Origin: Macrobrachium rosenbergii
Lineage: Eukaryota > Arthropoda > Malacostraca > Decapoda > Palaemonidae
Reading direction: 5' to 3'
DNA length: 64,000 bases
Assembly (NCBI RefSeq): GCF_040412425.1
Contig: NC_089744.1
Coordinates: forward strand, 42,308,599 to 42,372,598
Part shown: positions 11,063 to 23,451 of the stretch, piece after piece
Layout: every line of letters starts with the position of its first letter
Numbering within the stretch: position 1 is the first letter of the stretch
The notes under the pieces: generated by a model
Told to the model about the DNA's origin: nothing
What the model saw: the letters and a program-made list of their open reading frames with translations, nothing else
Database searches by the model: none
Translations under genes and position numbers: made by a program

Positions 11063-11484
11063 GGCACTAACTCATGGACTGGCCGCAACTTTCTGTGAAA
11101 GTGCATCAAGTGCAACTGAAATGGTCTCAACCATACTTGAGTACTTGGGGCTTACTTGCCAGGGGAGACATGTGACCTAACAGAGTCAGCCATCATTTGG
11201 CTGGCATGCTTCTGAGGAAGCAAATCACCTGCAACTGGTAAGAAATATGATATTTTAATGATAAAATAAAGTTTGTTCATACTTACCTGGCAGATATATA
11301 TATACATAGCTGTAATCTCTGAAGTCCAACAGAATTTCAAAATTCGCGGCACACGCAGTGGCCGATTAGGTGGTTAGTACACATTCCCGCCGCTGGGAGG
11401 CGGGCATCAGGAACCATTCCCATTTTCTATTCAGATTTTCTAACGCCACTGTCTCCTGAGGGGAGGAGGGAGGGCAATATGAAT

Positions 11485-11582
11485 ATATATATCTGCCAGG
11501 TAAGTATGAACAAACTTTATTTTATCATTAAAATATCATTTTGTTCATGAGACTTACCTGTCAGATATATATATAGCTGAAT
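11485..11582 (-). repeat. DIRS element 3 internal complementary region
   Basis: Positions 11485-11537 are the reverse complement of the left terminus (GTAAGTATGAACAAACTTTA against TAAAGTTTGTTCATACTTAC). Positions 11538-11580 are the reverse complement of the right terminus (TTTTGTTCATGAGACTTACC against GGTAAGTCTCATGAACAAAA near 17727-17746). A segment complementary to both ends is the diagnostic feature of DIRS1-like elements, thought to splint the ends of the circular intermediate. Confidence 0.92.
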
Positions 11583-11943
11583 ACCACCTTTGGGGGGTAG
11601 AGACAGCCAAGAATTAGGGAAAACAAATTTAAAGGTAAAATTATTTTGGTTCCTTACCTGATAGCATAGCTGACTGCGTGGTTACTGTCACCCTAGTCTG
11701 CTTCTGCTTTTCTAGAGACCCCAGCGAGGTAGTGACCTATAAAGCTGGCGACTGCTAGATGATCTGTCAACGGGGGCGTGACCACAATGTGACTAGATCA
11801 TAGACCATACAACAAGGACAAAAGAGCATACCAACCACCTAACCAACACTAAGACATTAGTCTGCAATGGATTGGGAAGACTGTCTCCATCAATCAACCA
11901 AACAACCATAAAAACACAATTAAAAAACCCTTCCTAAGCAGGA

Positions 11944-12958
11944 TTAAAGGATAAGAGCAGAGCTACCCCCTGACCGCAAGGCTGTTGAAGCAGCAATGTA
12001 TGGTCCCAGCGAAAAGCAATTTTCGTATGCTACCTTAACATCTCTCAAGTAGTGTGAGGCAAACACCGAATCGCTTCGCCAAAATGTGGCACTGAGAATG
12101 TCACTGAGTGCCATATTTTTCTGGAACGCCATGGAGGTAGCGACCTCGTGGCGTTGACTCTCAACAACTTGAAGTTGAGTCGTCACACAACAAGAATGTG
12201 CCTCCTTGATGACATTTCCTAATGAAGAATGCCAGTGCATTCTTCGACATGGGATTAACTGGCTGCCTCACAGAACACCATAAGTTATCCGAGGGACCAC
12301 GAATGTCCTGAGTTCTTTTAAGGTAATACTTGAGAGCTCTAACAGGACATAGTACTCTCTCCGGTTCCTGTCCAATAAGGTCCATCAAACCTTTAATTTC
12401 AAAAAATCTAGGCCAAGGGTTAGAAGGCCTTTCATTCTTAGCCAAGAACTTAGGGGTTAAAGAGCAGACGGCATTGTGTCCCTTGAAGCCCACATGACGG
12501 TTGATAGCCTGAACTTCGCTCACTCTCTCGCCGCGTCGCCAGAGCAGTGAGGAAGACCGTCTTCCTAGTAACATCCCTAAAAGATGCAGATTGAGAGGCT
12601 CAAAAGGACTGGACATTAAAAACTTGAGCACAACGCCCAAATTCCAAGTAGGAGGAATTGGCCGAGGAACCTTAGACGTCTCGAAAGACCTCAAGAGATC
12701 GTGGAGGTCCTTATTGTCAGACAAATCCAGTCCTCTGTGTCTGAAAACAAAAGAAAGCATGCTCCGATAACCTTTGATTGCCGGAACTGCTAACTTGAGT
12801 TTTTCTCTCAAATAAAGGAGGAAATCAGCGATCTGGCTCACAGTGGTCGAGGAAGAGGAAATTCCCTTCTTGCTGCACCAACTTCTGAAGGTTGCCCACT
12901 TCGCTTGATAAACTCTGATAGAGGAAGCTCTTCTGGCTCTAGCGATGGCCCGTGCCAC
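11944..12958 (-). pseudogene. DIRS element 3 tyrosine recombinase, frameshifted
   Basis: The first 265 codons (12958-12161) hold the core-binding domain (SSIRVYQAKWATF, QIADFLLYLREKL) and the start of the catalytic domain with RRGERVSEVQAI, whose arginine corresponds to box I. Then come CPVRALKYYLKRT and NALAFFIRK. Near 12220 the frame shifts to the 12240-11944 frame, which supplies ATSMAFQKNMALSDIL, FWRSDSVFASHYLRDV (nucleophilic tyrosine in HYLRD) and the tail. The H-x-x-R box looks damaged (SQRHEVATS). The enzyme would integrate the circular DNA intermediate. Confidence 0.85.
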
Positions 12959-13133
12959 TGGCCAGAAAACCCCTCGCTCTGACCAATTTTTTCGATAGTC
13001 TGAATGCAGTCAGGTTCAGAGGGGAGGTTTTGATGATACCTCGTGAAGTGGGGTTGTCTGAGCAGATCTGCTCTCATAGGTAGGGTCCTCGGAACGTCTA
13101 CCAACCAGAAGAGAATCTCCGAGAACCAGTGGT

Positions 13134-14163
13134 TCAAGGCCAAAACGGGACGATGAGAGTCATCCTCGTTCCTTGTGAGGCCGAGAACTTGCGAATCACT
13201 TCTCCCAGAATCTTGAACGGGGAAAGGCATAAACGTCCATCCCCGTCCAACCCCAGAGAAGAGCGTTTATCGCCACTGCCCCGGGTCGAGTACTGGGGAG
13301 CAGTAGAGGGGAGCCTCGCTGTTCTTGAGGTCGTGAAGAGATCCACGAGGGGCGACCCCAAAGTTTCCAGAGATCTTGGCAAACCTCCTGATGAAGGGTC
13401 CATTCCGTCGGCAGAAGTTGAAGGCGCCGACTGAGCAGGTCTGCTCGAACATTTTCGACCCTGCAACAAATCTTGTGAGGATTGAAATGTTGCGAGCATG
13501 AGCCCAAAGGAGAATCTCTCTTGCAAGGCCGAACAGGGAACGAGAGTGTGTTCCGCCTTGTTTCTTGAGGTAAGCCAATGCCGTAGTGTTGTCCGAGTTC
13601 ACTTGAACAACACGATCGGAAACTTGGACCTCGAAGAATTGGAAGGCTAAGAAGATCGCCGCCAACTCTTTGATGTTGATGTGCCAGGACACCTGTTCCC
13701 CTTTCCAGGTTTCTGACACTTCTTTTCCCTCCAGTGTTGCCCCCCAACCCGCTGATGATGCGTCGGAAAACAACACTAGGTCGGGGCTCAGAAGCTTGAG
13801 GGAGATCCCTTTTCCCAACTTCGCAGGATTGAGCCACCACTTCAGGCACTTCTTTATGGAAGGAAGGATCCTCAATTCCTCTCCCAAGTCTTCCTTGTTT
13901 TGCCAGTTCTCCAATAGAAAGAACTGAAGAGGCCTGAGATGCAGTCTTCCCAGAGAAACAAACTTCTCCAGCGAGGAAATGGTCCCCAGCAGACTCATCC
14001 ATTCCCTTACCGAGCATGTTTCCTTCTCCAAGAAGACAGAGACTTTTTTGCAACATTGAAACTGACGTTCTTGCGATGGAGACGCTAGAAAAGCCGCTGA
14101 ATTCATCTGAATCCCCAGATAAACAATGGACTGTGAGGGGATCAGCTGCGACTTTTTCCACAT
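13134..14163 (-). pseudogene. DIRS element 3 RNase H and Dam-like region
   Basis: RNase H motifs in order are VLFSDASSAGWGATLEGKEV, HINIKELAAIFLAF and VVQVNSDNTTALAYLKKQG, giving the acidic D-E-D set. The intervening region before RNase H (REWMSLLGTISSLEKFV) is the RT thumb/connection. The Dam-like region continues in other frames (LDPGAVAINALLWGWTGMDV, then TRMTLIVPFWP), so at least two frameshifts lie between 13480 and 13134. Confidence 0.8.
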
Positions 14164-14199
14164 TGACTAGAAGTCCCAGGGACTTCACGAGTTCCAGAG

Positions 14200-14640
14200 T
14201 TAACTGAAGGTCCTCCAGACACCTTTGTTTTGACAACCACTTCCAAGTAGAGTGAATCAAGCAGTCGTCCAGGTAAAGAGAGATCCTGACGCCCGAGAGG
14301 TGCAACCACATCGCCAGACGTTCTTCATAAGAAGCGTAAACACCCTCGGGGCTGTGCTGAGTCCAAAGCAGAGAGCCCTGAACTGGTAAGTCTTGCCCCC
14401 AAGACAAACCGGAGATACTTCATCGAACGCAGATGAATAGGAACGTGGAAGTAGGCATCTTGGAGATCCAACAATACCATCCAATCCCCGGGACGAAGGG
14501 CTCCTAGTATTGACTGAAACGTTTCCATCTTGAACTTGTCCTTCAGGACAAAGTCGTTCAACCTGCTGACGTCCAAGACGGGTCTCCAACCTCCTGAATG
14601 CTTTGGGACTAGAAACAGTCTGTTGTAAAATCCCGGGATT
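14200..14640 (-). pseudogene. DIRS element 3 reverse transcriptase, multiply frameshifted
   Basis: RT motifs are present but spread over three frames: LDVSRLNDFVLKDKFKMET and DWMVLLDLQDAYFHVPI (14576-14400), FRALCFGLSTAPRVFT (about 14390-14340), then ISLYLDDCLIHSTWKWLSK (about 14290-14235) with the YxDD active site. The catalytic residues are still encoded, so the frameshifts are relatively recent. Confidence 0.85.
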
Positions 14641-14924
14641 TTGTGTCCAAGACCTGCTCCACTGCTCTCTTCTCGAGCATCTGTTCGAGAAGTTCAACAG
14701 AATTTTCTGCTTGGCAGGATGGTAATGTGGAGACAGATCTCTGGGGTTGGAGACAAAGGAGGAAGAGTCAGAAAAGGAATTAGGTAGCCTCTCTCTACTA
14801 CTTGAAGGGACCAAGCGTCTGCCCCCTCTCTCTCCAGGTTTGGGTAAAATGAAGAAGCCTGGCTCCTACTGGTGTCTGGAGGTGAAAGGAGTCACTTGCT
14901 ACCTCTCTTGAGGCGACTTTGCCT

Positions 14925-17420
14925 CTAGGGAAACCTCTCCTCGAGGCGCTGGTTTCGAGAAGCTCCCCATGGAAGCTCCTCCACGAAAGGGCTGCTTCTT
15001 CTTAGCCTGCTGTGGAAAAGAAGAGGACGATGATGGAGCTGAAGGATAACTTTAGAAGACCTGGAAAGGAGGTCTTGAGTCGTTTCTCTTGAAGGCTGGC
15101 AACTGATATCTTTAACCAAGGTCTGGGGAAAGAGATGGCTTGAGAAAAGAGCGAACTGTAGCTCTCCCTTCTGTGTAGGGGAAACCGACTTCGCGAGAAA
15201 GAGCAAAATAATGCCCTCTTCTTTAAAAGGGCCGACGAAAACTGATGAAGCAAGTTCTTCAGAGCCATCCCTGACGGCCTTGTCCATGCACCGCAGTACA
15301 CTGGACAGCTCCCCAGACTAATGGAACTCGGGCTAGTAGCCTTCGTGTGCAAAACTCCCAGACACCAGTCCAAGAAGTTAAAGACTTCCACAGTCCTGAA
15401 GAGTCCTTTAAGATGGTGGTCTATTTCCGTAAGAGTCCAAGAAACCTTAGAAGAGGACAAATGAGATCTTCTGAGAAGCGTCAACAAGACTCGCAAAGTC
15501 CCCTTGAGAAGTCGAGGGAACTGTCAAGCCAATATCTTCACCTGTCTCATACCACATGCCTGCTTTGCCGGACATATGTGAAGGAGGCAAAGCGTTAAAG
15601 AAGACTTTCTTGTTTTTTTCGAAGTCATCCAGTCCTGAACCTTCTTGAATGCCCTCTTGGTAGAGAAGGACTTCTTCATCTTAAGAAAACCAGGAGTTCG
15701 CTTGAGACGAAGCCAACTGTGAAGGGGGAGAGCGAGGAGCTGAAGCTTGAAAAGTATCAGAAACAGATCCTTAAACAAAACAGTCAGAGTTTGATAATCA
15801 GTAGAAGAAGAAGCTTGTTTCTCTTCGTCCGTAAAGGCTCTGACGGAAGGGTTCTTCTTCCTCCACTGGAGGGTCAAGAGAGCGAGGAGGAAGGAGACCC
15901 GACTATCGTTCACAAGCGGGACCTGTCGTATTTAGAAGAAGTCGTGGCTAAATCCTGAAGAACGACAGAAGTCGAAGGGAAGTTGAGCATCAAGAAGCAC
16001 AGCAGGTGTGGTGTCAACGAAAGAAGGGCGTGAAGATATAACGCGAGGCGCTTAGCGTGGAGCGTCCTGGCGGGAGCGAGAGGCTCCAAGGCTGGATACG
16101 GAAAGAGCTTCGCGTTGGGCGCGCGGCGTCCTGGTTGGGAGCGCCGAGACTCAAGGCGAGGCGCGCAAGAAGCGTGAGCAGTGAGGAGCGCGCGCGCAGA
16201 GACACGCGCGCTCCTGGCGAGATCAAGAGAAACGCCCAACTCTTCAAATCGGGAAGACGAAAGGAAGCCTTTATACCTTCTTTAGGTGAAAGACGAGAAG
16301 CTTCATGCGATCTAGCAGATGAAGACGACGAAGCAGGAGACGAAGGAGAAGGCCTGGACTTCTTAACAGGCAGATGCAGATCCTTACGACGAGGCCTGTC
16401 CTTTCTACGGTCCATGAGAGTATCCAGCTGCTGTTGCAAGCCCAACAAAATCTGACGTGTTGGAGAAACAGCTCTCTCGGAGAAGGGCTGAACCTCAGAG
16501 AAGGAGAGGGAAGAAGGGATGTCTTCTTCTTTCTCACCGGTGAATAAGCAACAGCCCTTGCCTTAGCGCGACTGGGGGGTCGAGCAGCGTCATCATCCGT
16601 TGCACAACGAAACTTCTTCCGCTGAGGAACATCCCCGAAACTTTCAGGGAAGAGCACAAAACGTCTAGAGGAAGAGGACGTGAAGCGTCCTCTCCTCTCA
16701 AGCTTCTCTTAAGAGGGCGAGAGTCCAACCGAGAGCTCCAACCCTGACGTGGGGAGGACGTGTCGGAGGACGAGAAGCAATCCTTTATGGATGCGTGCCC
16801 TTGCAGCACGATCCCTGGCAGCCTGGGTAGGGTCATCAGGACCTGCTGAAGGGACGCCAGATCGGTGGGAAGTCCCCGTAACCTTCATGCGGCTTTCGAC
16901 ATGCCCCCTCCCTGTATCCTGGGAGTTCGGCAGAGGTCCAGGCCTAGAAGCATTATAGGGCCGATCTGACGCCCCCTCCACAACACTAGGGCATTAACAC
17001 AAACAACACTTTATGCTTGCAGGGCATTCACTTTGTTTTCAAGAGCGAATCGACTCTAAAACGAGCCAAGGTATTATTCTCTGCAGCAACAACCTCAGGG
17101 CCCAAAGGCAACACTACGGGGTTAGGACTAAAAACTACAGGGTTACTAACATGAGAAATCCCTGACTGTCTGTCTACAGAAGCACTCCTGAAGGAAGACC
17201 TCCTCAACCTATCAAGCTCCAATTTGCGCATATAGGATTCATACTTCTTCCACTCCCCTTCAGATAATCCCTCACATTCATTACAACGATTATCCATAGA
17301 ACATTCCATACCCTGCATTTCATGCATAAAGTGTGAGGATCTACAGAAGTCTTCGATAGCCTCACCTTACAATCACCCAAGCTACAGACACGATAGCTAG
17401 AGGAAGACATCTTATTTAAA
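14925..17420 (-). pseudogene. DIRS element 3 gag, degraded
   Basis: The N-terminus (17420-17204) reads SSYRVCSLGDCKVRLSKTS then DPHTLCMKC. In a shifted frame (17327-17028) it continues MDNRCNECEGLSEGEWKKYE and MRKLELDRLRRSS. This gives the shared Cys/His module followed by a basic helix. The middle is Arg/Ser/Pro-rich and unusually GC-rich (about 15900-16450). The C-terminal block at 15287-14925 (VRDGSEELASSVFVGPFKEE) matches elements 1 and 4. Gag probably packages the RNA, by analogy with other retroelements. Confidence 0.7.
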
Positions 17421-17574
17421 GAAAAGTCAAAAGCAAAATCAAAACGGTCCAGAAAAGCGTATGCCAAGTCACAGATCCAAGTCGAAACCAAAAACAACCA
17501 AAATACTTAAGTGACAACAAATTTCGAAATCCAAATGGCGGGGAACTGACAACAGGTGTTGACAGTCCGGCGAC

Positions 17575-17746
17575 AGAGAAAATCTGAATAGAAAATGGGA
17601 ATGGTTCCTGATGCCCGCCTCCCAGCGGCGGGAATGTGTACTAACCACCTAATCGGCCACTGCGTGTGCCGCGAATTTTGAAATTCTGTCGGACTTCAGA
17701 GATTACAGCTATATATATATCTGACAGGTAAGTCTCATGAACAAAA
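17575..17746 (-). repeat. Right terminal repeat of DIRS element 3
   Basis: Reverse complement of about 11277-11450, including GGAATGGTTCCTGATGCCCG, GGTTAGTACACATTCCC (inverted) and CTTCAGAGATTACAGCTATA. It ends in GGTAAGTCTCATGAACAAAA. Confidence 0.9.
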
Positions 17747-18516
17747 CAAAAAATAATTACTTGCTAAAGAAAAGCATACTTTTTTCTGACTGCTTATTCT
17801 ATAGCTTGTAAATTTCAGATCATTTTGTTTTCCCTAACTTTATATTTAACAATTATAGTGGGACACAATAAAAAACAGTTGTTTTTGGGTGAAGCATCAG
17901 AGAAGTACATTACCTAATAAAAAATCAAGGATACAGTTCTACAAAGATACACACTAACTAGGGTGTCGTGCCCCTGGACACCCATGACAACATACACAGC
18001 AGAACAATGTGTACAAAACTAAACTCAGCCTATTTTACCATGAGGGTTGAGGTGTGGTCACAGCCAACACCTTGCACTGCCACATCTTTGAGTTTGTTCG
18101 TCTAATTTGATGTGGCACTACAAAATATTAGGAAAGTTGTAAGTCTGTCAATATTTGAGTTTCTAAAACCAAGAAACATGGGAACAAAGCAAAGTTTAAT
18201 TTATCTATTTTAGTGCTCTCATGAGAAAACTCCAGGATTTCTTTTATTTTTACTCAGGAGTGAAACAACACTTCATATAACTTTTTACATAAAAAAGAAT
18301 GAGTATAAACATTTAAAATCAAATATGAAAATTTAAATAACTTCAAAATTATATATAGGTAACCTAGACTGTTTGAACTATGGCCTCTTGTCGAGAAGCT
18401 TCAACCCTCTGTCATGGAAAGGGATTTATGGTTCCTTAATGACGAGTAACTCATTAAATGCTCATCCTTGACCCAAGGTAACCTAAGCAATCGGAGACAG
18501 GGCAGCACTTAGGCTA
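17747..18516. other. Spacer without recognisable feature
   Basis: AT-rich sequence with no ORF of note, no repeat match to the rest of the window and no convincing splice pair. Confidence 0.5.
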
Positions 18517-18836
18517 TGCATAGCCTACAGTATAACTGAATGGAATGGAATGTGAAACTATAGCCAGAACCCAAGTGCTATGACTTGTGAAGTCATTCAG
18601 CACTGAAAGGGAAATTGAGAGTAAAGAGGTTTTAAAGGTGTAACTGAAGGAAAACCTTGAAATGATTGTTAAGAGAGGGTGGAAAGTAAGATGGAAATAA
18701 GATATTAAAAATGGAAGTATAGTAAGAGGACTGAAAGGGGTTGCAGCTAGGGGCCGAAGAGACGCTGCAACAAAAGACCCTTCAGTAATGCTTACAGTGC
18801 ACCATGTGAGGTGCACTGACAGCAATGGAGACCATA
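18517..18836 (+). repeat. SINE-like decapod repeat
   Basis: Contains, in order, TGGAATGGAATG, CAAGTGCTATGACTTGTGAA, GTCATTCAGCACTGAAAGGG, AAATTGAGAGTAAAGAGGTT, GAGAGGGTGGAAAGTAAGAT, GGGGTTGCAGCTAGGGGCCG and AGTAATGCTTACAGTGCACC. I recall this body as a high-copy repeat in many decapod sequences (recollection, not a search). A partial copy lies at 1195-1430. Confidence 0.7.
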
Positions 18837-18913
18837 ACTAAAGAATGATTTAAGAAATGGTAAAACTGAAGACTACTACCGTAACCTGGTGCCCTCCAGT
18901 TGCCAACTGGGTA

Positions 18914-20021
18914 GAACTAAGTTATAGGTACATGGCGGGTATTTAGCGAGAAATGGCAGTTTCTTATAGTATTTTGGATGCTTATTAACAATTTAACGTT
19001 AATTTTTGGCAGTCGGCTGTAATTAACTTACAATTTACCTTTGAACTCTACCCTACAGTAAGGGGGACCCCGATGGGAATCCAGGGTTTCCATACGCGAT
19101 CTTCACGAGACAGAGCACCGGTACGTCTGTTTCGAACGGTTCATATCCCGTCTGGCAAATGCAATAACTTGTTAGCGTATGGGTAACTCACCCCACCCCC
19201 CCGGGCCACTACTAAACACGGCAAAGGGACATTCCATTTGGCCGACAACAAACAAATGCACCGCCAGTGTCAGAAGCCCTAAAAGTGTTGAAAAAACCAG
19301 TTTCCAAGGTACTGCACTTGCCAGACGGGACATGAACCGCTTGAAACAGACATAGCCGTGCTCTGTCTTGTGAAGATCGCATTAGGAAACCCCTTGTTGG
19401 ATGGACTTCAGGGGACAATTACAGGTTAATTACAGCCGACCGCCAAAAAATAATGTTGAATTGTAAATAAGCAACCAAAATACTATAAGAAACTGCCATT
19501 TCTTGCTAAATACCCGCGGTGTCTCTATTACTTAGAAATACCACCAACTGGAATATTTATTGCCTTTTGCTTTTGTTTGTTTGTCTTGTTTGTGTTGCAG
19601 ATAGGTTTACAGTTTAGGTAATTCTAAGTATTAGCTCCACGCCTGTTTTTACCTTGAAAACTTGTTTTTTCTACATTTTTAGGGCTTCTGATACTGGCGG
19701 TGCATTTGTTTGTTGTCGGCCAAATGGAATGTCCCTTCGCTGTGTTTAGTACTGGCCTGGGGGGAGGGGGGGCAGTACCCCTACATTAACAAGTTATTGC
19801 ACTTGCCAGATGGGATATGAACCGTTCCAAACAGACGTACCCGCGCTCGGTCTTGTGAAGATCGCATATGGAAACCCCTTGTTGGGTGGACTTCAGGGGT
19901 TAATTACAGGTTAATTACACTCAACTCCCCAAAAATAATGTTAAATTGTAAATAAGCAACCAAAATACAATAAGAAACTGCCATTTCTTGCTAAATACCC
20001 GCCGGGTATCTATTACTTAGA
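18914..20021. mobile_element. Pair of long-TIR fold-back elements in inverted orientation
   Basis: The first copy (18914-19535) has terminal inverted repeats of roughly 230 bp: GGCGGGTATTTAGCGAGAAA on the left, inverted at TTTCTTGCTAAATACCCGC near 19498-19516. The middle (about 19200-19288) includes GGACATTCCATTTGGCCGAC. After a 145-bp spacer, 19680-20021 repeats the middle in reverse complement (GTCGGCCAAATGGAATGTCC) plus one terminal arm: a second, truncated, inverted copy. No transposase ORF; superfamily not assigned. Confidence 0.8.
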
Positions 20022-21573
<1,552 letters not shown>

Positions 21574-22330
21574 GTGCACAAAACCATTTATTATGTGTAT
21601 GGAAATGGCATCGTAGAGACCTCCTGTGAAATACTTTGTAAACCCCATTGACAAACTCTACTATTACATATATAAATGTTCAGTGATCCTGAAGCTCGAG
21701 TACATTTTAACTCACATTTTATAAAGCCGCAACATAGTCACAGATCTGCTTATTAAAAAAAAAACATTCATGATCATGTCAAACAGAGATAACTGAATTC
21801 ACGTTATGAATCTTGCTGAGGCGTAAAGGTTTAGATGGCTTTCATTGTTTGCCTGCATTTCTCAGAATTTCCGTAGTCTTACCTGGGTCCTTTTTGAATT
21901 AGTACCTCAGAATTTTATTTTCATCATTTTGTCACATTATATTTGCTCTCTGTAGTATATTAAGGAGGAAGGGTGCAACCAGAACAATCGGAAAGAACAA
22001 GGCCGTATTTTTAACTAAAACGCCTTTTACTAAAATAAACTAAAAATACGAACTTAATACAGAATTTATGAGTGTAAATGATTTACTGGAATAGATGGGG
22101 ACAAAATTAGTATCCTGGTCTTATTTGATCTGTGTTCTTATTTGATAAGGATGCGCCTGAACTAGCCATGAATAATTTACTGTTCATTGGAATTGATGAT
22201 GAAGCTATTGAGTTTTTATAGAAGATACCTGCATGACAGAAAGTACCGTGTGCAGATCGGAAATTGATGTTCATCTTATGAAACATTAAGCAGACAAATA
22301 CCCAAAGGAAGTTTGTTATGTCCAACCCTG

Positions 22331-22331
<1 letters not shown>

Positions 22332-22390
<59 letters not shown>
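22332..22390. repeat. (TA)n microsatellite
   Basis: About 29 uninterrupted TA units. Confidence 0.98.
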
Positions 22391-22392
<2 letters not shown>

Positions 22393-22992
22393 AAGTGCGT
22401 TATATGGAAATGTCCAGGTTCCAGTGGGTAACGTGCATTCGTGCATTTCTTTTAGACGGAGTCCCAAGGTGTGAAGTGATTAGATATGGGGAAGAGGAAT
22501 CATTGGAAGACCAACTTTGGACATTATTAATAGTCTTCAGTGAAGCCTTTGTGGTTCGTGATTTATCATTCAAGACTGTGAACACTGCTGTTTGGAGGTA
22601 GGAACCACATTCAATTTCCCAAACTGTAGATTGTTTTTCTCCATTTTTCAAATGCCTTTTTTGTTCAAGCATTTATTGTCTGATATATTTAGGAGTAACA
22701 TGGGAGGAATAGCCATATCTTTATTTTTATGTTTTTGGGGATTAATGAGGAATTCATTTGACTTCTTCAGATGTTTCGCTGAGAAAGAGGTTGAATATAT
22801 AGCCTACTCATTGGAAATGTACTGGACTTTGGCTTATTTTGCCCCTTGAAAGTTACAGTGTAAGACTATAATGTGAACGATCTTTTGGGAACTTTAATAT
22901 TACATTTTAATCCATTTCTTATTTCTTGCAATCTAGTTATGTTAGATTTTGTTAAATAAATTATTTTGGGTAAAGCTTGTTTAGCTGTAGAC

Positions 22993-22993
<1 letters not shown>
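22391..22993. other. Spacer without recognisable gene
   Basis: Moderately AT-rich. Short open frames on both strands resemble no family I recognise. Confidence 0.4.

Positions 22994-23069
<76 letters not shown>
22994..23069. repeat. (GA)n microsatellite
   Basis: About 38 uninterrupted GA units. Confidence 0.98.
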
Positions 23070-23073
<4 letters not shown>

Positions 23074-23236
23074 GAGTGAGTGGGTACTGAGATGTGCTAC
23101 CAGCAGCCGTTGTGCGGCCGCTACCAAGGCTACCAATAGACAAGGTCTAAAGAAGGTATTCTTTAGACCTTGCCAATAGATGGGACGCCTCAACTTTGTG
23201 GTAACAGGTACGCAATGAAATTACCTCTCAACTGGG

Positions 23237-23237
<1 letters not shown>

Positions 23238-23313
<76 letters not shown>

Positions 23314-23340
23314 TATGTATATATATGTGTGTGTGTGTGT
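23238..23340. repeat. (AT)n(GT)n compound microsatellite
   Basis: About 36 AT units, a short interruption, then a GT run. It forms the left shoulder of the palindromic element listed below; the right shoulder is the mirror-image (TA)n(TG)n tract at 26296-26427. Confidence 0.95.
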
Positions 23341-23451
23341 TTGCTTTTAAATCATGAAAAGGTAAAATCGTGGTTATTATACAGACAAAGTTACAGCCAC
23401 GAAGGAAAGTGAAACAACTGAGATGCTAAGTACTTTTGTCTTATTACCAAG

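Larger units (their letters stand above)
5364..11140 (-). mobile_element. DIRS element 2, 5'-truncated, carrying a piggyBac-like insertion
   Basis: The 3' terminal repeat begins near 5364 (TAATGATTTTATGATAAAATC). Its inverted partner near 8498-8550 is followed directly by a second junction arm, the DIRS internal complementary region layout. Upstream on the - strand are the recombinase (10270-9300), Dam-like region (10778-10491) and RNase H (11062-10853). RT, gag and the 5' repeat are missing, and element 3 begins about 100 bp further on. The span is enlarged by a 2.9-kb TTAA element inside the terminal repeat. Without it the copy would be about 2.85 kb. Confidence 0.8.
11249..17746 (-). mobile_element. 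DIRS element 3, complete layout but mutated
   Basis: The left end (11249 on) and right end (about 17575-17746) share an inverted repeat of roughly 170 bp, including CTGTAATCTCTGAAGTCC, CGCGGCACACGCAGTGGCCG and GGTGGTTAGTACACATTCCC. A junction segment at 11485-11580 is complementary to both termini. On the - strand the order is gag (about 17420-14925), RT (14640-14200), RNase H (14163-13480), Dam-like region (13450-13134) and recombinase (12958-11944). All ORFs carry frameshifts, so the copy is dead. Length is 6.5 kb. Confidence 0.92.

Noticed and set aside
13196..14407. A 403-codon frame on the - strand of DIRS element 3
   Set aside because: Only its first part (YLDDCLIHS) is RT. The rest is a shadow of RNase H, which is read in the neighbouring frame at 14163-13267.
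16057..16455. A 132-codon + strand frame in a GC-rich block, looking like an Arg/Glu-rich protein
   Set aside because: It is antisense to the gag region of DIRS element 3, and GC-rich purine-biased sequence gives open frames on both strands.
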